From the NCBI RefSeq assembly GCF_000220395.1, contig NW_004086048.1, positions 1-59,171 of the forward strand: 59,171 bases of DNA. The letters are read 5' to 3'. Shown here in pieces: positions 49,872 through 59,171 of this stretch; position 1 is the first letter of the stretch, and every line of letters starts with the position of its first letter. Below the pieces are notes generated by a model. It was not told the origin of the DNA. It saw only the letters and a program-made list of their open reading frames with translations, and ran no database searches. This stretch comes from Ichthyophthirius multifiliis. Taxonomy: Eukaryota; Ciliophora; Oligohymenophorea; Hymenostomatida. Made by a program: the position numbers and the translations under genes.

Positions 49872-50767
49872 TCAATCTTTATAATTAATTTTAAATAAAA
49901 TACATTCAACTTTATCATTTTCATCAGATATAAAGACTAAAATTTCATAACTTTCTGCAACTTTTTTATTAGCCATTTTAATTTTAATTTAAGCTTTTTC
50001 ACCTTTTTTAAGTTTTATTTTGCTATCCATAATCTCCATAATATTATTAGTATCATCTGTTTCAATACTAAAAATACTATCTTTAAAACCTTTATTTTAA
50101 AACATGAATTTCTATATATTCATTTACTAATAAATAGGAATATCTAAACAATACATTTTACTCACAACAGGCTTTTCAGTAAATACACGAACAATCCAAG
50201 ATTTTACAATTTCTTAATTATTCTAATCTATGCAATTTATTATTACTTATTACATACTCACACACAAGCTTTTTACTTGGCATTATATTATATTATGATT
50301 TGATTATACAACAGGATATAAATTATCAAATGGAGGTAAAAACCATATTAATTATGGTTAAGATGAAAAAAAATTTACTATTCGTGAAACATTTGAGCTA
50401 AATTATAATTTAAGTGGTATTTATTATTTAATATTTACATATACATCAACACTATATATTTATTATTATTTTTAATTTTTTTAAAAAATATATATTTATA
50501 ATTACCCTTCCAAACTTTTTATTTCTATATAATAGTTATTTAATAGATTAGTAAAATACACATCACTATATATTATAAGATTACACTTAATAATTTTATC
50601 AACAGAAGGAACTTTTAAATCTAAATATAATTAATTTTAATTTTCACAATACTAATATTTTATTAATTTGTTAGTACAATGTAGAAAATGTCTATATTAA
50701 ATAAATATAAAAGAAATATTAATAATATATCAAAAACAAAAAAATAAAAAATAAAAAATTAAATATA

Positions 50768-50807
<40 letters not shown>

Positions 50808-53446
50808 ATTTTTTCATGTATTTTATATTTTTTTATTTTTATAAAATATAAAAAATATTACTTTTATGGATTTATTTATATTTTTAATGGAATTTTTACG
50901 TTAGAATTTTGAATTTCATGGAAAATAAAAGAATCGTCAATTGATTAATTATGAGGATTTATTTATAGTTTAAATCCTTAATTTTCTTATCTACCTTAAA
51001 TAGTAATATTAACATTTATTTTTCTCTATTAAATATATTTTTATATTTAGTCTTATGAAATTTATTCATTTATATAAGGATATAAACTTCTATAAGTAAC
51101 AAATTTAAACACTAAAGTAATTTTAGATTATCTTTTTAAGGTTATACTCATTTGTTTTTCATTTATAGACTAAAGAAATATATTTTAAATAAATTTATAT
51201 TTAAATATTATATAAATATATATATAAATTTTTATTTTTATATATTTTTTTTTTTAACATTATCATCATAATCATAGTTTTTATTATTTTTATTTAAAAC
51301 ATACATAATTTCATCTATTTTAGTGATTAAATTTAACTCTGAATATCCCAAATATTAAATATCTTTATCATCAATTCTTACAAAATAAACATCTTCGTAA
51401 ATATTCTAATTTTAAATTTCATGTAAAATATATTTAACACTTCCAAAAGAAGCATCTAAAACAATTTCATCCTTTAAAAGTCCTGCTAAAACACTTTTAA
51501 CATATTCTTTTTTATTAATATCTTTAAAAACCTCAATTTCATTAAGTTTTATATTTTAAATTTTATTTTCATTTACATTTTCTTATATATCTTCTTCTAA
51601 AACTTGATTGTTTTTATTTTATTTATTTTTATATCTATTTATTCTTTCCTTAATTCTTAATTATGAAATATCATTCTACTATAAAAGAACTTATTTTTCA
51701 ACTTAACCCTTTAAATTTTCTGGTATTAAAGCTTCATTTTTTGACTTTACAGATTTCCTATTATTCTAGATTTAAAAGCTTAAATTCTTTTCCATTTAAA
51801 ATACTACATCCGGTTCACTTCCTTTATTCGAAATATAAATCAATAAAGCCCCTTTTACACACTCCTAATTATCCATTAAAGGAATTTGATATTCTTTTTC
51901 AATTATTTACTAACCCTACCTAATTAAACTTACTAAAGGCATTTTACTCTATCCATAGACCATTTAATTTTACGCATCGTAAATGTCAAATTATATCTAT
52001 TTCTAAAATAAATAATCAGTCAATTTTTTATTAACTCCTTAATAAAAAGCTTACTAGTCGACTTTAAATGTATAAAAAGGCTAATAAAAATAATCATTAT
52101 CTTTTTTATTTTTAGAATCATCATTAGGTTTTATAGGTTTTAGTATAAAAGGAAAATTTATATTTTAATTAGAACTTTATTATCTTGTCATATCGATATT
52201 TTCTATGACAAATATATCAGTTTTATTTTAAGAAAATTCAAAAAAAGTAAACTTAATGTATATTTTTTTGGGTAGAGTACTTATTTCTCCTTTTATTGCA
52301 TAAAACTTTATTGAAAAAGTTTAACATTATAATTTATCCTCATATCTTTTTTTTATTATAAAAAAAATGTATTTTTTTTTTAAATACTAAAAAAAAATAC
52401 TCTTATTTTAAATATTCTTCCTTAATTAAAGGTAATTCTTGTATTTCATTAATACATTTTATATGATTATTAATTAAATAAGCTTTATCTTATTTCTAAA
52501 TGGTTTAAAATTTATAACTTTCTTTTTTTAAGGTCTACGATTTATCAAAAAAATTTAATCTTTTAACAGATTATTGTTTATTACCTAAATTATTTATTTC
52601 AAATTTTTCATTAATATCATCATCATATTTTGAATTTTAAGTTGTCATATCATCATTATTTTCTTCTTTTTATCCATGAATATCATATAAAGTTTATTTT
52701 ACTTATTAAAATTCTTTTTATGTTTATAATTAATTTGTTTATTACTCTTTTTATAATTAATATATAGTTCTATTTAATTAATCAATTTTAAGCTAATAAT
52801 CACTTAAAACTTTTTCCAAATTATTAATTTACAACACTAATAAAATATAAATAAAAAATTAAGATAATAAAAAAAAATTTATATAATATTAATATATATA
52901 TAAAAAAATAAATAAATATATATATATATATATAAATATTTATCTATATATATATATATATTCAATTATATTTTACATGATTGTTTTCCTTATTATTAAT
53001 AATTAATTTCTTAACCTTATTATTAATTTTATTTTAATTAATAATGTTCATCAATTTTCTTTTTCAATTCTTCTATTTTTAATCTTTCTTATAAAATTAA
53101 ATTATTTGTATAACTAATATTATCTTTATTATCTTCTTAAATTTCATTATATTAGTTATTTTCTTACAAATTCTATTATTGTTTATCATTGTTATTTAAA
53201 TAAAAAGGACTAGTATTTCCTAAATTTGCTTTCCCTTTTATTTAAATAACACAATCATTATTAAATTTTATCATTCTTTTATTATCAATACTTTTACCTC
53301 CTATAAACAAACATTCATTAATCTTTTTAATAATAATTATAAAATAAATAAAATATAATAATAAAATATTATATATATCGATTAAAATTAATAAAATATA
53401 TGATTAATATATAAACATTATAAATATTATAATTGTATAAAAATTA

Positions 53447-53487
<41 letters not shown>

Positions 53488-54699
53488 TATTAAATGTTAC
53501 ATCAATAAATTAATATCCAAACTTATCACTAATATAAACTGGAACATATCCTAAAATATACTCATAATTATATTTAATATCCTTAGTTTCTATCTAAACT
53601 TCATATTCTACTTAAAAAATTAACATTGAAACTTCTGATGGAAACACATTATCAATTTCGACTTTCCCTTTATATTCTAGTAAATTTTTTTAATTATAAA
53701 ATCCTTTATCCCTTAACTAAACTTTATTTTAATTCCTAGAGAATTTACTAATTACCAAGTATTATGATATCCGCAAATAAGATTTCTACTTTTTATAATA
53801 ACACTTAATCCTTATAAGTGTTATTGGTTAAAAATATGGGTCTAGTTAACCATTTAAGTAGCACATTATAAAATTTAATTTTCAAGATTTTCCGGAAATT
53901 CCAATGTAATACCCTCTATTGAAATTTAATAATTTACTTGTAAATCAACTCTTTAATTTCCTTAAGGAAGCTAGCTTTTTTTCGTTTAAGGATTATATAG
54001 AAGCCCTTCTATATTTTCTTAAGTATCTACAATAGTTAACATAGGAATTAAATGTTTTGCCTTATTAAATTCGCTTGATTCCATAATTAAAACATTAAAA
54101 ATAATTGTTGTATTTTCCACTCTTTTATCCATTAATAAATAATTATTTGTCGAACTTTTTTTTACTGGAAGTCTCAATTCACCTTATTTCTAAAGCTCAA
54201 ATTCAGCAATCCCTACACATTCTGTATTTAAAATAGTTTCATGTTATCCTACTTCATATATATGGAGTTCTATTATACCATATATTTGGTCTGATGTTTA
54301 TTAGTTTGTATGATAATATAGGGTTATTGGTTATGTTTTTAAATCTAGTTTACAAAAACTTTGGTCACATATTAATTAATATCCGATACTGCTATATGTG
54401 TTTCCTAAAAATTAATTGGTTTTTTTAGAAAATATGTTTATAAAAATTCTAACACATAGAACTTCAGTTTAATTCTTTTATTATAATATTATTTTATTTT
54501 TTGTTTATATTTTTTTTATTTTTACATGATAGGGTTTATATGAAATATTTTCTAATTGTTAAATCTATAAATTAAATGCTTGTGATTTGTTATTTATATT
54601 TTATATTTATTAATTGTCTGGTGGTTTGTATTTATGTAATTTTGTTTATGTCATCCATTCTTTTAGTTTAGCTTTTTATTAATCTATGGTTTTTTGCAT
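49872..54699 (-). CDS. NPHP4: Nephrocystin-4 (ciliary transition-zone protein)
   Basis: ATG at 54699, TGA 49872-49874, near 1,400 residues like animal NPHP4. NPHP4 is part of the ciliary transition zone gate, with NPHP1 and RPGRIP1L. The N-terminal part carries EVLCVRIFINIFSKKTNQFL and IIELHIYEVGQHETILNTE. A C2-like block, LTDYLFQKQIQFDIYDAQNQ then SKMPLVSLIRQGQQII, matches the family's YLA..LqIDVWD and LLRQGR motifs. The C-terminal Ig/MSP-like repeats are very clear: FSSNVSRIVNFFSSQPQLIW, SWIVRVFTEKPVVSKMYCLD, FQNKGFKDSIFSIETDD and EILVFISDENDKVECILFKI. Introns (TA-rich) lie near 50690-50870, 51190-51255, 52375-52410, 52845-52960, 53330-53490 and in the 50400-50530 region. One A seems missing in the A7 run at about 53686-53692 (QGIKDF then KGKVEIDNVFPSE). 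Confidence 0.88.
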
Positions 54700-55202
54700 T
54701 TATTTTAATTTTTTTTTTAAATGTTTTTTTTTTTTTAAAAAAAAATAAAATATTAATAAAGATTGTTTTAATAAGAATAAAATTTGTATTTTTTTAAAAA
54801 GTTAAAATTATATTTATTGTTATTATAATTAAATTTTGTTTCTTAAACTTTTTTTTGTTTTTTTTTTGTTTCCATTATTAAAACTGTTTTCAATCTAAAA
54901 TATAAATTTAAGTAATTTTTTGTTTTCGCTTTATATCAATTATATTATTAGTTTTTTTAAAAAATATTAATTAAGTGTACTTCTTAAAATATATATATAT
55001 AAAATAATTAATAAAGGTGTACATAAAAAAAATATATATTTTTTTTTTTAAAAAAAAAAATGTATAATATAATAATGTAATTAATAATAAAATAAAAATT
55101 ATATATAAATAAAGAAAAGTTTTTAATAATATAAAAATTTAAATTAATATAAAATTTAAAAAATAAAAAATAATTATATAAAAAAAAAAGTCAAAAATAA
55201 AT
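54700..55202. promoter_or_regulatory. Divergent intergenic region between NPHP4 and the TPR gene
   Basis: A 503-bp gap between head-to-head starts with several long T and A runs, including a T10/A10 pair near 55041-55060 that can form a hairpin. It likely holds both promoters, but no specific site can be named. Confidence 0.4.
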
Positions 55203-57202
55203 ATGAACTAAAATTAATAAGAATAAATTTCATAACAACAACAAAATCAATAAGACATTAAATAAACTGAATAGAAGCAAAATATAAAATAAGAAGAAGA
55301 TATTTATTTAATTCCATAAACAACAGATTTTGTTTTACGAAATTAAGGTTAATATTTAAAAAGAGGAGAATATTATATTTAAAATAACTAATATGAATAA
55401 GTAAAAATTTATCTTTTTTTTTATTATTATATATTTATATAAAAATATATATAAATATATATATATATATATAAATTTAATTAAGGCTCTTTAAATTTAC
55501 GAAATTATTTACTATGCAAACCCAAACAAAGGAAATGCTTAAATTTTAGCAGGACATTGTTCATTCAGATTAAAAAAACATGAAAAAGTTATTTTATATT
55601 ATTAAAAGGCAATGGAACTATCTGCTAAAGCAAATGTAAATCAACTTAAATAAAAAAAAAAATATCTATATTTTTTTTATATAAAATAAAAAAAAATCTA
55701 AAATAAATACTATAGAAAGATCCAAATATACATTTTGAATTAGGAGTTGCATTTTATAAAGTAAAAAATAAAAACATATTTATATTTCAAACATAAATAA
55801 ATATATTATAATTCTTAATATTTTTTTTTTTTTAGTAAGGATAATTTGATAAAGTAGAATAAAATTTTAATAATGTTAATAAATATTCATAAAAATATAT
55901 TTATTAACCTATAATTGATGTCTATAAAGCTATAGTTAAAAAATATTAAAATCTTCATTATGAATCTTCATAAGTATTTTAATTTTTTTGTTATAATTTA
56001 TTTATTATTTTTTTTATTAGTACTTTTTACAAAGTTTAATTTAAACTGAAAAAAATATATTCAGTCCAAGTAAATCTATAGAAATATTATGTAACGCTGG
56101 TCTATAATTAGAATGTATAAAAGAAGTATTTATAATACAATATGTACCAAAAACATAAAAAAATAGTTAGATGAAGCACAAGTATGTTATTAAAAGGCAA
56201 AACAAATCGACAATTAAAATATAAATGCACTAAAATGTTTAAGTTGGCTATTATTTTAGAAAAAAAATTATGTAAATTTAAAATAACTTTTTTTTTTTAA
56301 TTTAATATATATGTAAAAAAGAGAGAATCAATAGATTTAATTGCTAAAGCACATTAATAAAATAATAAAGATTTTGAAGTTTTAATGATTACAGCTAAAA
56401 ATTATGATTAATAAAATTAAACAAAATAAGCTTTGGAATATTTCGCTAAAGCTTTATAAATAAATGAATAAAATAGTATATGTTGGTCATATTTAGGAAT
56501 AACATTTTTTAAATTAAATATGGTATATATAAATATGTATATATATATTTAATTAAACAATATATATTTATATATATAGATGGATGATTCTTTTGCTTGT
56601 TTTAGTAAAAGTTATGAATTAAAAAAAAATTTGGAGACTTTATTTAATATAGCACTTCTTTATGAAATAGGGAAAAACTATATAGAAGCTTTTAATATTT
56701 ACAAATAAATTTTGTCAGTTTATCCCGAAGATTATATTGTAGTTAGAAGAAAAGTAAATATTGAAAGAAATTCTTAAAGTATGAATACTGATTAATTAAC
56801 AAAAAAAAGATTGTAAAACAAAATCATAATAAAGTATTTATATTTTTATTTTTTAGAAAAAAATTAACCTTGTTATTAAGAGAACCTCCTTTTTAACCAA
56901 CTGTACCTTTATGGATTGAAGAATTAGACCTTTGTGTATAATAAAAAATAAAAGAATAGGAAACATAATAAATGAAAAATGGTAACTTTCATTAATTTGG
57001 AAATAAAATAGAAAACAAAGAATCTTTTGAAAGCTTTCTTAATACTCCAAATTTATTATTTTTAACTCCAGGTATTAAGGCTATGGAAGGAAATCCTAAA
57101 AATTTATAAAATAATTTTACTTTAGATTCTTAATAAAAGAATTATATTATGAAAAATAAAAACTCAGAAATATTATAAAATTAAGTAATATTTTTTAAAT
57201 AA

Positions 57203-57234
<32 letters not shown>

Positions 57235-57920
57235 TTATATATTTATATATTTATATATATTTTTTATTTAAAAAAGGAAAAAAATTATCTTAATTTAATC
57301 AAATCTAATTATTAAAATAACTATATAAATCACAAAAATAGTTATGAATAATTAGAAACATTTAATAGAAATAGAAATAATTCAATATCTCCAATTAATT
57401 CTCATAATTATTTAAAAAGTAAATTATATTTTATTTTAATTTTTATACAAATAAAATAAATAAAATAGTATAAGAAGAAACACATATACATTAATTAGAA
57501 GAACAAGATCATACAACTTATAATAATAACCATATAAATGTAATATAATATTATATATATTTAATTATTTAGTATAAAAAACTAAAGAAAAGCGGATTCT
57601 AATTAAGAAAAAACTCAGAAATAGCAAGATAAAGAAAAGCTTCTTTAATTTCAAATACATCTCCTATGTAAAGACCTATAAAAAAAATTAGTGAAAATCA
57701 GTCAGATTCTGATTCTAATCCTTAAGAAAAGCCTAAAAAGAAAGTTAAAATTTTATCTTTGAATAATCATTTAATACATAATAATAATGATTTAGGAAAT
57801 TAATAATAAAATAAAGGAAAAGATTGTTAATAAATCAACAATACTGATTAAAGTGAAAATAATAAACTCGAAGGAAGTATTATTTTAAGCTTATCTTAAA
57901 AAAATAAGTTCTATAACTGA
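55203..57920 (+). CDS. TPR-repeat protein
   Basis: ATG 55203 (MNQNQQEQISQQQQ). After a Gln-rich start come several TPR units: GEYYIQNNQYEQALQIYEII, NAQILAGHCSFRLKKHEKVI, DPNIHFELGVAFYKQGQFDK, LDEAQVCYQKAKQIDNQNIN, QALEYFAKALQINEQNS, ICWSYLGITFFKLNMMDDSF and TLFNIALLYEIGKNYIEAFN. TPR superhelices bind partner proteins, often as parts of large complexes. The C-terminal third is Ser/Lys/Gln-rich and disordered (RKASLISNTSPMQRPIKK; SENQSDSDSNPQEKPKKK), with Ser clusters that could be phosphorylated. It ends at TGA 57918. About ten short introns were seen, one possibly only 23 nt (GTACC...TAG at about 56147-56169). The unit order is not specific enough to name it; BBS4, IFT or APC-type TPR proteins are possible. 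Confidence 0.72.
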
Positions 57921-58106
57921 ATTCATTTTTAAATAATGTATATATAGAATTATAAAAAAAAAAATATTTGAAATGTATTTAATTAAAATAAATAAAAAAA
58001 TAAATAAAAAATGTATAATTTTTTTATTTTAAATATTCAAATAATATTTAAATAAATTATTTTACTAATAAATTTAAAGACAATTCAATATATCTTAAAG
58101 AAAAAT

Positions 58107-58139
<33 letters not shown>

Positions 58140-58395
58140 TTTATATTTTTAATAATATATTATTTTTTAATAAACGAAAAAATATTTGAATATTTTTCTA
58201 AATCAACATATTTTTATTTATGATTTTTTTTTTATTAAATAAAAATCTAATTTAAAATTTAATTTTTTTTAATATATATTTAATTTTTATTATTTTTTTA
58301 AAAATTTAATATTATTCTTAAAAATATAATAATAAATAATTGCTTAGAAAAAAAAAAAAATTAATATTTATTCTTTATTTTTTTATTATCGAAAA
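57921..58395. other. Convergent 3' spacer
   Basis: A 475-bp A/T-rich gap between convergent genes with (TA)n near 58105-58145 and long T runs. No terminator or gene was recognised. Confidence 0.5.
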
Positions 58396-58889
58396 TCAAT
58401 CAAAAGATTATAAAAATCTATCATGAGCACTTAATTATTTAACATATGGTTTTTCAACTTTTTGATAAAAATTAATAATATATTTTTTCTTATCTTAACA
58501 ATAATATAATATATATATTTATTTATTTTTACGTCCTAAAAAGTCTTCAAATCCTATTTCATTATATTTGTTCATCAATACTTATAAACCTTTAATTAAA
58601 ATAAAAAAATTATTAAATTAAAAAAAAAAAAATATTTATTAATATAATTTAATGTTTACCAAAAAGAGATTATTTTTCACCTGGTAATCTTGTAGGTTAA
58701 GCTAAAATATTTCTTTCAATTGTTAATATCATAGGTAATTAAGATCCATATAATCTTGCATATGTTTTCATTTTAGCTTCTTCTTCACCATATAATTTCT
58801 AATTATTATTAAAAATAATATATTTTTTATTAAAATGGATTATTATTTAGTACAGAATCTTATATTGATTAAACTGGATGTTTTATCAT
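58396..58889 (-). CDS. UMP1/POMP proteasome maturation factor
   Basis: ATG at 58889 (MIKHPVQSIQDS), stop TGA 58396-58398, about 110 residues, a little shorter than yeast and human homologs (about 140-150). UMP1/POMP helps half-proteasomes join and is the first substrate of the finished particle. The family core is present: PMILTIERNILAQPTRLPGE (family: F..QRLP.L), then SLFGLQVLMNKYNEIGFEDF (family: L.G....I.FEDIL), then a VEKPYVK-type C-terminal block. Three introns are consistent in phase: about 58799-58852, 58598-58662 and 58497-58535. The start is chosen because the first exon then joins in phase with KLYGEEEAKMKTYARLYG. A second ATG at 58920 runs into TGA at once. Confidence 0.75.
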
Positions 58890-59140
58890 TTATTCATTTT
58901 TTTAATAAAAGGAAGTCCATTTTAAATATTTAAAGTATTTGTCAAATTTTACTAAAAATTAAAAATAAATTAAGCGATTAAAAAAATAATAAATATTTTT
59001 ATATAAGTTTACCATCATTTTTTATTTTATTTTTACTTTTTTTTTTTTTTTTAAATAAATATTTATATAAAGATTTTTATATTAATAAAAAAGATAATAA
59101 AAACATAATCAAGAATAGAATTAATATTTTTTTTTTTTAA

Positions 59141-59171
<31 letters not shown>
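58890..59171. other. A+T-rich window end
   Basis: This holds A/T runs and a terminal (TA)n from about 59147 to the window end. No telomere repeat and no gene were seen. Confidence 0.6.

Noticed and set aside
50283-50440. Plus-strand frame reading DYTTGYKLSNGGKNHINYGQ
   Set aside because: It looks plausible alone, but the minus strand here carries the conserved NPHP4 segment FSSNVSRIVNFFSSQPQLIW, so the plus reading is a shadow.

Overview
The window looks like macronuclear DNA of an oligohymenophorean ciliate close to Ichthyophthirius or Tetrahymena. Base composition is roughly 80-85% A+T by eye. TAA and TAG sit constantly inside conserved protein domains where glutamine fits, and TGA is the only codon that behaves as a stop. 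All genes below were read with TAA/TAG = Gln. Introns are short, start GTA or GTT, and end in TAG, AAG or CAG. They range from about 25 to 190 nt and are nearly pure A+T. No tRNA, rRNA, CRISPR array, transposon or virus-like element was recognised, and no telomere repeat is present.

Layout. 1-18.1 kb (+): one giant, Q/N-rich, internally repetitive gene with MORN repeats near its start and a C-terminal membrane anchor. 18.4-22.4 kb (+): a small membrane protein and a Dna2-type nuclease whose helicase half has lost its ATP motifs. 23.2-28.4 kb: a small Cys-motif protein (-), an RCC1-repeat protein (+) and an unidentified gene (+). 28.7-34.6 kb (-): a calpain-like protein without its catalytic triad, and a large charged coiled-coil protein. 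34.6-37.1 kb: mostly A+T-rich spacer with one GC-richer island open on both strands. 37.1-41.4 kb: a divergent pair, a serpin (-) and a dual-specificity-phosphatase-like protein with Ser for Cys and a long polyQ tail (+). 41.6-54.7 kb (-): an unidentified protein, a proton-pyrophosphatase-like membrane protein without the canonical catalytic motifs, a TYSND1/DEG15-type peroxisomal protease, a weak intron-rich or decayed gene, and nephrocystin-4. 55.2-58.9 kb: a TPR protein (+) and a UMP1/POMP proteasome assembly factor (-).

The genes do not form one pathway. They mix cilium (NPHP4), peroxisome, proteasome assembly, DNA replication/repair and signalling. What they share is an unusual number of apparent pseudoenzymes: Dna2 helicase half, calpain, phosphatase, pyrophosphatase, and the first domain of the TYSND1-like protein. 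A second theme is glutamine: tracts written with TAA/TAG reach more than 100 residues.

Caveat: at least fifteen one- or two-base frame breaks were found in otherwise clean genes, nearly all in A or T runs or AAT repeats. The simplest explanation is uncorrected homopolymer error in the assembly. Exon ends were placed by hand and some are approximate.
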